A stretch of 56,000 nt of DNA from Cryptomeria japonica. Its lineage: Eukaryota > Streptophyta > Pinopsida > Cupressales > Cupressaceae. Shown here piece after piece: positions 11,396 through 20,599 of the stretch. The stretch lies in contig NC_081409.1 in the NCBI RefSeq assembly GCF_030272615.1, positions 651,408,468-651,464,467 of the forward strand, written 5' to 3'. A model generated the notes under the pieces. The model was not told the origin of the DNA. It ran no database searches and was given only the letters and a program-made list of their open reading frames with translations. The first letter of the stretch is position 1, and every line of letters begins with the position of its first letter. The translations under genes were made by a program, and so were the position numbers.

Positions 11396-12744
11396 ATGAG
11401 GTCATTAATAATTCATTTCCAAATGAGCATTTGTTTTCCATCATTTTACATAGTCCATGGTATGCTGACATAGCCAACTACCTAGCAGCTAACAAGACAC
11501 CCCCATATTTCTCACCCAAAGAGAAAAGACTGCTAGTAGAAAAGAGTTTCAACTTCTCATGGATAACAAATTGCTTATTTTATACAGGGCCATATCAAGT
11601 TATGAGGCATTGTGTAAGGGAAGATGAGACATATGATATACTTCATGCCTGTCATGATGAACCCTGTGGAGGTCATTTTGTAGCCAAAAGAGAAACTCTC
11701 AAGATATTAACTACAGGGTACTATTGGCCAACCTTGCACAAGGATGCAGTTAAATACACCAAGAAATGTGATAGATGTCAAAGAATGGGAAGACCAAACC
11801 GGTTTCATGAAATTTCTCTGCACCTTTAGGTGGTTGTTACACCATTTGACAAATGGGGCCTAGAATTTGTTGGGCCAATCAATCCACCATCAAATGGTCA
11901 CTCCTACATTCTTGTTTGTACTGACTATGTTAATAAATGAGTAGAGGTCAAATCCTTCAAGCATGCCAGAGATAATAAGGTAGAAGAATTTTTATATGAA
12001 GAAATCTTCACTCGGTATGGAGTTCCTAGAGAAATAGTGACAAATCCAGGGGCACAGTTCACTTCCACTTTAATCACAACCCTAGTTAATGAATACTATG
12101 TCAGGCATAGGAAATCCACTCCTTATCATCCACAGGCTAATGGCCAAGCAAAGATTACTAACAAGGAGTTTGAATCAATATTGACTAAAATAGTAGCACT
12201 CAATAGAAAAGATTGGTCTAATAGATTATATGAAGTTGTATGGGCTTATAGAACCACCTATAAAAATACAACAAGGTTTACATCATTTGAAATGGTATAT
12301 GGGACCAAAGAAATGATGCCTGTAGAGTTTGAAAATAAAACTTTGAGAACAATTGTTTCCTTAGATATGACTCTTTCTGCAGTACACGAAGAAAGACTCC
12401 TGCAGCTTAATGCTTTAGATGAGATAAGGAAGTCTGCCCTATATCATACGAAATCTATTCAAAACCAGCGCATGAAGTGGCAGGATCGCTATATCAAGGA
12501 TAAATCATTCCATCCAGATGATTGGGATCTTCTCTATGATTCCAGGTATAAAGATAATTTGGGAAAATTACAGACACGATGGTTAGGACCTTATGAGATA
12601 GTTGAAACATTTTCTAATGGTGCTATCAGATTATCTACAATAGATCTTGTTAATTTAAAATTGTTAGTCAATGGTCATCAGTTACACCTATACCATAAAT
12701 CTCTGAGAAAAGATGACTTTCTATGGCAGTTTTCCATTGCCTAG
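11396..12744 (+). pseudogene. int: B integrase
   Basis: The zinc-binding domain is seen as HACHDEPCGGHF with CDRCQRMG. The core follows (WGLEFVGPI, GVPREIVTNPGAQFTS, YHPQANGQAK), then a C-terminal domain with KLQTRWLGPYEIVE and an HLYHKSL tail. All three catalytic acidic positions are changed from the usual gypsy D-D-E: WGxDF has Glu, the SD-x-G-x-xF position has Asn, and NGQxE has Lys. Stops lie after ISLHL and after YVNK. The family's role is inserting cDNA into chromosomes; this copy could not do so. Confidence 0.88.
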
Positions 12745-13360
12745 CATGCCGAGATTCCTATAGCCACTGCCAACGGTTTTGCTATCACCACTCCATCTTA
12801 ATATCTTTCCCGTATGATCATAATAAATACTTCCACATTTGGCGGAAGTACTTTTCTGTATAATAAATATTCCATTATGTATTCACTCATTTCTTTCCTT
12901 TCACTCCATCCATTTCCACATTGTTTTCCACACATGGTGGCTTAATATCTTCAAGTTGCAATCATTCTTGGGTGCTGTCAGGTACGCTCATGTGTATTTA
13001 TTTTTGTTGCATGTATGTAATTAAACCATATTAACTCTAATTATGATATTTTGCACACTCTCCTTTTTCGGTCCTCGTTCGCATGTGTGGACACCTGTCA
13101 AACCTTAGGTTGGGGGTGGAAGTACACTGATAATTACTCTAGCAGATAATTTTGATGTGCTCTCGGATTGTGTTTTATTTTTCAAATTTCTCGTTTGAGG
13201 TGATATCTTGCATTCTGCTTGTCTGTTTGCTTAGAGTTATTTTTAGATTGTAGCTAGGTTCCGACCAAGTAAAGGCACATTGAGTATATTATAGTGCAGA
13301 ACTTAGTGCATAAACTGAGCAGATTTATGCCATTATAGAGTTGAAAGTGTTACCACTACA
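12745..13360 (+). other. B spacer between integrase and additional ORF
   Basis: 616 AT-rich bases with no convincing coding region. In Athila elements the post-integrase gene is separated from pol by such a gap and is thought to be expressed from a spliced RNA. I cannot point to definite splice sites here. Confidence 0.5.
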
Positions 13361-15822
13361 ATGGGTGGTCTACCTATTCGACATGAGCCAACAGTCCATG
13401 AAGTTCTTCTTCAAGACCGGGATTTTGAACCAATATTCTGTAACAGTGGATGGCTGGATTATTTTTTAAAGCTGACAGAAATTAATGAAAAAATTGTGAG
13501 GGAATTTACCTGCACACTTTCAAATGGAGAAGCTCAGGTAAAAGGTTTGAGAGTGGTGGTTACAAAGGAATGGATAGTAGAGGTAACTGGGTTACCAACA
13601 TATGGGGAGAAGTACTCAGAATCCAAGGATGCACACAGTGCAAGAGCAGAATTTACATGTCTAGGAGACCCCCCATTAGTAGTAGATAGACAATGAACTA
13701 GGCGAGAATCCATTCCACCTGAATGGAAAGTAGTAGCATTGTATGTTTTAAAATATTTAACATGTCAAGGAAGGTTCTCATGTCTGCATTCTCATCACTT
13801 CAAGCTCCTAAGTCATCTACACCATGAAAGAAGGATGTATGTTCCAAGCCTATTGTACAACCTTCTTTCCATAAGTACAACTGAGACCTAGAAAGGTAGG
13901 CCTCACTCTGTTTCTCATCATTGCCTAATTAAGCTATTAGTTGAAAAATATTTAAGGGATGTTTCTCCAATGCTTTGGAATGAATTTGTTGAAACTAGAA
14001 TGTTTAGGGTAGAGAACATAGTTATAGAGGAGCCACTTCCATCTCAAGAACAAGAAAACCTTGAAAAACCTGGTTCCCCTCTTGAACCCTCATCCTCTTT
14101 GATATCATCAGAACAAAATATTCCTGTAGCAGAGGAACTCTTACAAGAAGAAGCTACAATAGGGGTTCCTTCTCAAATTCTAAGAAAAACTAGGGCTGCC
14201 ACACGAAAGCAAAAGGGCAAAGAAAAACAAGTTGACATAGGACATAAGAAGGAGAAAAGTAAAAATCAGAATTTACCCCCTCTTTCGACCAAGAAGAGAA
14301 AAATTGTAAAACCAGTTTCTGTAGTAATTGTTGAAGTGGTTGAAGAATTGGCTACAAGAAGTAGTCCTGTAGCCGAAAAAGAAAAGTCTCGAAGAAATAG
14401 TGGTAGGCTTTGTAAAAAGTTTAAAAGCCAAGACCAACCCACAGAGCCAAATATTACAATCTTGATTGACTCCCCAGAACAAGAACAACACAGTCCAGTC
14501 CACAATGATATACCTCCTTCTCCACCAAATGAACCTCAAAGAGAACATGAAAAAGAGGAAGAACTACAAAATATTGAGGAAGAACAAGAATTACAACTTC
14601 ATGAAGAAGGGGAACTCCAGGATATTGAGAAGCCTCAGAAAGAAGTAGGTTTTGATAGATTGGATAGCTTAACATCTATTGTAGAGAAAGTTATTGAAGC
14701 AGGGAGCAAAGAAGAAAAGAAGAAAAGAAGAAACCTAGGGAACATGTTCATAGACCACCTACTTCCCTTACTAGTTATGCAGTGGGACTTGCTCTTTATG
14801 AAGATTGGGAACTTGAAAAGGTAAAAATGCAAATGATAATTGATTGGCAGAAGAAAGTTATTGAGCAAAAGGATGAGGAAATAGCCCAGCTTAAAGCTAA
14901 GGTGGAAACAATATCCACCATGGTACCACAACTAATGCAATTTCGAGCTCCTCCTTGTATTTACTCTCTATACTTAAGAGAACAACACATTAGTTTCCAA
15001 AAGATGAGGATTGTCAGAGATTTAAGTCCCTCATTGCAAACATCAGAAGAATTTTACAGTGCTTATCAAACATCTCCTACATCAATAAAAAATCTACTCT
15101 GTGAACTTTATGTACATAACTATGATGTTCCTAATGATGTTGATTGGAATCCTCTCCTTCACATTGGAGATATCAATTGAGGGCTCTTATGTCATGGATG
15201 CAGAATGAAATATTAAGGGGAGAGCAGTTTTAGGTGTATCTCAAAGAAGAGCTTGAGCTTTCATTGCCCTTAAGGGCTGAATCAAGGGAACCTAGGTGAC
15301 TTTACTTTGATTGGCAGAAGATTGTATATGATCTAGATTATGTAAAGAAAACCCTACCCTTAAGGGAAGAAGTGTATAAAGAATATGAACAAATGGCTCC
15401 AAGGGAAGGAAAAGGAGCAATAGGACATGTAGTCCAGCATTGGAATAACCTAACAGATGACTTGAAATAATCTGAGCCATACTCTGCACAAAATTACCAT
15501 GCAGCATTAAACATAGCACCCAAGTATATGCATTTGGGAAGAACAAAGGGACAACATTGGCTGCCTCTTAATTTTTAGCCTCCAATCCTTCTATGGACAT
15601 TGATGGGATGCAGGGATAGTGATCCACCATATAGTGAAGCAACAGAAAATACCAGGTGGAAGAGATTGGAGAAAATGAAATGATTCTATTGGAGCTTATC
15701 TACAAGCAGTTCTTGATAGGTTACCCCAGGCAATTTCTGAATCAATGCTAGAATCCAAAATTTTCCTATTGCTAGAGGATCAGCAAGAAGTTAGATTAGG
15801 GGGAGATGATGAGCCTAGATAA
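13361..15822 (+). pseudogene. B additional (env-position) ORF, unknown function
   Basis: Starts MGGLPIRHEP. The N-terminal about 110 residues include FTCTLSNGEAQVKG and EWIVEVTGLPTYG, resembling the poorly characterised plant-transposon proteins found after integrase in Athila-like elements. A long Glu/Lys/Pro-rich charged region follows (13970-14740), then a short coiled coil (about 14860-14920), then a second conserved-looking part that continues in another frame (about 15185-15570). The last stretch (NDSIGAYLQAVL onward) runs through the polypurine tract and stops inside the 3' LTR. Breaks: TGA at 13694, TAG near 13888, frameshifts at about 14715 (purine run) and 15175, then further stops. 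No signal peptide or membrane helix is evident, so calling it envelope would be unjustified. Confidence 0.6.
15795..15806 (+). promoter_or_regulatory. B polypurine tract
   Basis: ATTAGGGGGAGA lies immediately before the 3' LTR and is the expected plus-strand primer. It is also read as codons of the additional ORF (RLGGD). Confidence 0.8.
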
Positions 15823-17028
15823 TGGCTCTATTTTGATAGATTTTTTATATAATACTGCTGCCTAGGTCTTATGATTAGATGACATTTGGATTATAATATT
15901 CCTAAGTTGATACCTTTTAAGTGTATTTGGAAACTGGTTTAACTTATACCTAAGGATGTCATATAATGGTTTCAAATGATCTATCTATGCAAATATCTAA
16001 AATCAATTATAAATATGGTTTACATTATATCATGTTAGCATTAGTATATACACATGTTTGTTGTGCACATTAATATCATGATGCAGGTTCAGCAAAGGTG
16101 AAGTAAAGACAAATGGTGGTTCAAAAGAGCATCAAGTATATAACTGCAATGCAGACCTAGTCAGAGAAATGCAGTAATGATCGAAACCACTTGATCGGTT
16201 CTTCAATAGATTGATTTATGAAACATTTATAACTGTTCCTAGTGGATCTTAGATCTAGGAGGCTAGTCATGTTATATTTTCTTAGCTGCAGGATAGATGT
16301 TGTTTTGTTGTCCTATGTTGACTTCTTCTTCTCTTATTAATAAATCATGTTTGCCTATTCCATAGGAATGTGGTCGATTAGTTAGAAGTTAGTTATAATT
16401 TTTCCCATAAATAAAGGGATCTCTCTCCTCTCAGGGATAGGAGAGAATGACCATAGTATTTTGTAATAAAAATCTTTTGGTATTGTTTATGTATTTTCCA
16501 GAAAAGATGAAATAAAGAGATCAATGTGATTTTGAATGATTAGATAATTATAAGCTAAAGTTCTGGAGATACTCACTCGAGGGGGGCCACTTGGTGAGTA
16601 ATCCTTTGTATGTTCTAGTAAGTTTTATACTTCTGTAGTAGTTGTTTCTGCAATTGTTTGTTCCTGCAGCTATAGGAAACAGTTCTTGTGTCTGTTCCTG
16701 CAGCCACAGGAGCAAAGTAGTTCCTGCTACCTGCCAGAACTTTATCATTTAACAAGAGTTATTTAAAGTAATTTCCAGTTGTAAGATTAAGTATTAGTTC
16801 ATTTGAGATTCCATGTGTTTACTTTAAGAAGAATTTCCTTTCCTGCAGTAATATAACATTGTTGCAATATGAACTTGGTGCACATATAGTGCTAACCCAT
16901 TTCAAGTTTATGTCCTTGGTTGATAACTAAATGAGCCTTTGCCATGGGAAAAGTTATCTATTCAAGGACATTCAATCTTTGAATTGTGTTTTATTACCTA
17001 GTTTCCATTCCAGTAGTGAGGACCAATA
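15807..17028 (+). repeat. Element B 3' LTR
   Basis: TGATGAGCC start; the end ATA corresponds to ACA in the 5' copy. It is nearly equal in length to the 5' LTR, with scattered substitutions and small indels. The TATA is mutated but the R-region stem is intact. Confidence 0.9.
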
Positions 17029-17033
17029 GGAGG

Positions 17034-17257
17034 TTTCTTGCTCTTCTGATGATTAGGCTTTGCATTTCTCTGTCCAGAACCGGAGGATTCTCCTTTTTTA
17101 TATCCAAGTCCTCACATGTCTTTTCCATGTCTTTGACTATCCAGCATCTCATCAAGCCTTTTTGAGCTAGCATTAAATTTTTCCTTGTACTTATTTAAAG
17201 TAGAAAGTTCATCTCTTAAGGAAATGATCTATCTTTCAAGTTCTTGACCATCATAGC
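17034..17257 (-). pseudogene. X ORF1, coiled-coil part beyond B
   Basis: The minus strand continues the ORF1 interrupted at 5880: a helical stretch, then ASSKRLDEMLDSQRHGKDM and GLGYKKGESS, as in the Sirevirus Gag region that precedes the zinc knuckles. H and C carry the same block as EELDDMLKSQKPNGD and GLGFE. Immediately upstream (about 17258) the sequence becomes the LTR remnant of A, so the N-terminal part is lost. Confidence 0.7.
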
Positions 17258-17373
17258 CAAAACCAAGATGACCACCAAGATTGACCAAGAGAGGTCCAAC
17301 TGTGATAGCCTCCAACCAGGATATAGTGTTGACATCAATGACAATACTAAACCAAATATAGAAAATGCCAACA
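17258..17373 (-). repeat. Element A 3' LTR remnant
   Basis: Matches the high-coordinate end of A's 5' LTR (about 49280-49395) base for base apart from scattered changes. It ends ATGCCAACA next to the polypurine tract. About 1 kb of LTR is missing where it meets X. Confidence 0.8.
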
Positions 17374-17638
17374 ATCTCCCCCTTTGGTATTGATGGCAAC
17401 ACTGAATGTGAAAAATATCTTAGTTCCAAGGAATACTAACAATCTCCCTCAAAGATATGACTGATTTTCACATGAATACTATCTCTCCCCCTTTGACATT
17501 AATGACAAAAGATGAATACCAAACAAAAAATGCTAAACCAAATAGTTGACTCCTCCTCCTAAGTAGTAGCATCATATCATCAACCCAAATCAAAGAAAAT
17601 ATCTACTAAGCTTACCAAATTGATGCATTCCTGCATCT
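17374..17638 (-). promoter_or_regulatory. A twin polypurine tracts and 3' untranslated region
   Basis: The proximal tract (minus: CAAAGGGGGAGAT, about 17374-17388) adjoins the LTR. A second tract, GTCAAAGGGGGAGAG, is at about 17480-17508. The rest, up to the RNase H stop, is non-coding. Confidence 0.65.
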
Positions 17639-18080
17639 CTAGGTCTTTTCTTGAGGGTTCGTAACCCCCAAATGATCTCTGAGATATTCAAAAGTATCTT
17701 TAGGCAATGGTTTAGTTAGAATATTTACAATTTGTTCCTTACTAGGCACATAAACCAATCTAACTTCCTTTGCTTCAACCATTTCCTTCAAGAAGTTATA
17801 CCTTATAGAAATATATTTTGATTTGGAATGAAATACCGAATTCTTTGACATATCAATAGCAATAGTATTATCATAGTGAATAACAATAGGCTCATCATAA
17901 CTTACTCTTATATCTTTTAAATGTTGTTTCATCCATAAAATTTGAGTACAGTTGGTAGCAGCCGCTACATATTCCACTTTAGCAGTAGACAATGTAGTGC
18001 ATGATTGTTTCTTGCTAAGACATGAAACCAACTTCTTCCCATGAAAGAATGCACCACCAGTAGTTCTCTTCTTATCATCC
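17639..18080 (-). pseudogene. pol: A RNase H, C-terminal block
   Basis: Typical copia RNase H sequence on the minus strand: RTTGGAFFHGKKLVSCLSKK, TLSTAKVEYVAAATNC, QILWMKQHLKD, IHYDNTIAIDMSKN and the C-terminal ILTKPLPKDTF. Normally it degrades RNA in RNA:DNA hybrids during reverse transcription. The N-terminal side (DSDWARDVD) lies at 30078-30150 beyond element D, and this block is open to its stop at 17639. Some conserved positions are altered (AEAEY is AKVEY). Confidence 0.88.
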
Positions 18081-18120
18081 TGATGCAGGGGCATCCCCGG
18101 TCGATGAGAAATCTTGCATC
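18081..18120 (+). repeat. Element D 5' LTR, first 40 bp
   Basis: TGATGCAGG to CTTGCATC matches the start of D's 3' LTR at 29251. It is cut off by C; the remainder is at 26402-27171. Confidence 0.85.
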
Positions 18121-20399
18121 TGTTAGGATTCATGATAGTCGCAAAGATACTAAGATGGGGGGGGGGGGTGAATCAATATCTAACTGGTTAACATAATATT
18201 TGACCTTATTAATTATTTTGCATTCCAAAACAATGTACCGGTAAACAAGAATTAATGTATTAAATATGAATAGTAAAGAAAACATAGAAAGCACACCATA
18301 ACACAAGATGTTTAACGAGGAAACCCGATGTGGGAAAAACCTCAGTGGGATTTGTGACCCACAATATTCACTCACTGGCCAATGAATGGATATTACTTAC
18401 AAGAGGTGCCTGCACATGTAAGAAGGCCAACTGCCTAGAGCTCACTGCTCAATTACAAAAGGAAGTCTCATTGACTTACAAAATGGATTATGAAAATCCA
18501 ATATAATGTACTACTACAAAAAGTATCTACAATAACCATAAACCCTTCTACAAAGTTTGCCTTAATATTTTACTCTACATATCCACCATATTGTTGGCAT
18601 ATGTGCAAAAGTTTGATGATATGATGATATTGTATGTTGTCATTGATGTTAATATGCTGAAGTATGAACTGGTATATTGAAGTAAGCAAATTGGCAAGAG
18701 AACCGGTATGATGATGTGAACCAGTATATGTGAAAAAGTGAAGCGGTATGTTTGTTCAAGTGAACCAGTATGTTGGAATGTGAACTGATATATAGAATTT
18801 TTGTATCGGGGTTTGATTTGGTATAACTACCGGTTGGTAGTCTCAGCTTTAGGGTTTCTGATTGATGCATTTTAAGTCTATGTGATTTGATCGACGACAT
18901 TCTATGATGGGTTAGCATTGAAATGAAGATCAAATCATGTTTCCACGTTAGTCTTGTGCGTGTGAAGGATTTCCTTGAGGATCTTGCATGAAGAAGATTG
19001 ATGCTATCTACCTTGGGAATGTGTGAAGTTTTAGTAAATGGTGGAGAGCGCGTGATGGGTTATCAACTTCCAAAAGCAGCATAGAACGAATGATGGAGAA
19101 CATCTTGAGATTTGTTCAAGATTGTTTTATTTAATGCAATGTGTTTGAACGGTTAGGATTGGACCGACTATATTGATAACCTAAATGTTTAGGGTTTAGG
19201 GTTTATGCTACTAACCTATCTATTTCCTATAAGGTCGATGATGATTTTAATTGTGAAGTTTTGGCAAATGTTATGTGTGTATCCAAGTGAAGAGATACTT
19301 AATTCTTATCAGACCGGAGAAGTGTGTTGATACTTGCAGAGTGTGATTGCAGAAGCAAAGGAGCTAAAGTGGATCTACCTTGGCATTAAGTGTTGTTATC
19401 AGATCAGTGTATTACTTGTTGACTTCTAACCATTTCAGTAGTTGGAAAATCCCTTAATCGGGTAGCTTTAAAAGGCTTTGTGTAAATCCTTTAACAGGGT
19501 GACTCAATTTAATGAGTTCTTCAAATCCTCTTGCGAGGTAACCTTTAACTGGGTTCTAACCTTTAACTGGGTATTTAGCCATCCCATAACTGGGTGATCC
19601 CTAACAGGATCGGTTCCTAGAAGAACCTATTGTAAAAGTCTTTATCCAGACTAGGCTCCTAACAAAGCGGACTTCAGAAGAGTTCAAAGAATAGCTTGTG
19701 GGTATTCATCCCCACTGTGGTTTTTCCCAGTTGGATTTCAACGTGAAAAATCAGTGTGTCATGTGTGATGCTTTTCATGTGATGGTTTAGTGTTTTATGT
19801 TAAGTGGTATTGCAAGTTGATTCAATGATCATAAGTATTTCTGATGTATTACTTGCTTAAGCTTTTGGGTGAAGTTGTGATAAGGTATTAGGTCTTGAAT
19901 TGATCTAGGTGTTACCGATTTGTGTTTTTCACAGTCTCACTATGTTTTACCAATAGTGGCTTGACTTAGATCGGTAATGCTGCTTATCAGTTAGTGCAAT
20001 CTCTACTGTTTGAGTTGAGGAGAAATTTTTTGTCTATACTGATTCACCCCCCCCTCTCAGTACCTGTTGGATAGTTACTGTTCATCATTACTCATCACAT
20101 ATATATCCTCTATGTTGTATCATTCAAAATGATCTACAAGATCTCATACTTATATATGAGTCTAATCACAACATGTCATGTCAGCTTACAAAAAGATATT
20201 ACAATTAAATACAAAATACAATAGTCAAAATCCTGTCGGCTAGGATGTCGGTAAACATTATTGTCGCTGTCAGTGAACTATCTATCGGTGTAGAGTCTGT
20301 CGATGTCGGTGCCTGTCGGTGCCATAAGATTGCAAGGTTTCCATCAATGACAACACCTTCAATCACATTTAACTACCATTAGAGTGTGCAATGCCAACA
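18121..20399 (-). repeat. Element C 3' LTR, split by S
   Basis: The two parts, 18121-18591 and 20103-20399, join to about 768 bp and match 25602-26396, apart from a deletion of about 26 bp near the S site. It contains a run of 13 G at about 18155 (a C-run in the element's own sense). Confidence 0.88.
18592..20097 (+). repeat. Solo LTR S, copia type
   Basis: A 1,506-bp sequence beginning TGTTGGCATATG and ending ACTCATCA, flanked by the perfect TSD CATAT (18587-18591 and 20098-20102). Removing it restores the C LTR exactly as seen at about 26087-26105. It has no ORF. Near its end are the copia LTR landmarks GATTCACCCCCCCC and CTCTCAGT, fixing a plus orientation. A lone LTR with intact TSD arises when the two LTRs of an element recombine. 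Confidence 0.9.
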
Positions 20400-20599
20400 A
20401 TCTCCCCCTTTGGCATTGATGACAACACTCATGAGAAAAATTCAAAATTGTATCCAAAAATTGAAGTAAAAAAAATCTTACCAAAACTGTGTGCTCCCTC
20501 TGAGTAGATGATCTCTTCTACAAGTTATTTTTCTCAGTTCTACTACTCCCCCTTTGACATCAGTGACAAAGGTTGTCAAAATGTCAATGAGTGCAGTGC
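20400..20599 (-). promoter_or_regulatory. C twin polypurine tracts
   Basis: Proximal tract CCAAAGGGGGAGAT at 20400-20414 (minus strand), and a second TCAAAGGGGGAGTAG-type tract at 20545-20571, about 145 bases apart. There is no gene between the ORF2 stop and the LTR. Confidence 0.65.

Larger units (their letters stand above)
5881..17028 (+). mobile_element. Element B: Athila-like Ty3/gypsy retrotransposon
   Basis: An 11.1-kb element with two about 1.22-kb LTRs (TGATRAGCC start), a primer site matching the Athila/Tat type, gag, protease, RT-RNase H and integrase in gypsy order, a long additional ORF after integrase, and a polypurine tract. It is flanked by GGAAG (5876-5880) and GGAGG (17029-17033), a 5-bp TSD with one mismatch, inside ORF1 of X. 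All coding parts are broken, and the LTRs differ visibly (perhaps 6-10%), so the insertion is old. Confidence 0.9.
1405..17257 (-). mobile_element. Element X: non-autonomous Sirevirus-like copia element, split by B
   Basis: A minus-strand element in two pieces, 1405-5880 and 17029-17257, separated by gypsy element B. The order along the minus strand is ORF1 (coiled coil plus zinc knuckles), ORF2 (unknown), twin polypurine tracts and 3' LTR. There is no trace of protease, integrase, reverse transcriptase or RNase H. The 5' LTR, primer site and start of ORF1 are missing, because the sequence switches at about 17258 to the LTR remnant of element A. It belongs to the same family as C and H, and is the most degraded of the three. 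Confidence 0.75.

Noticed and set aside
13361-15822. Envelope glycoprotein for the additional ORF of B
   Set aside because: No signal peptide, membrane helix or Cys-rich ectodomain is visible; the position alone does not justify the name.
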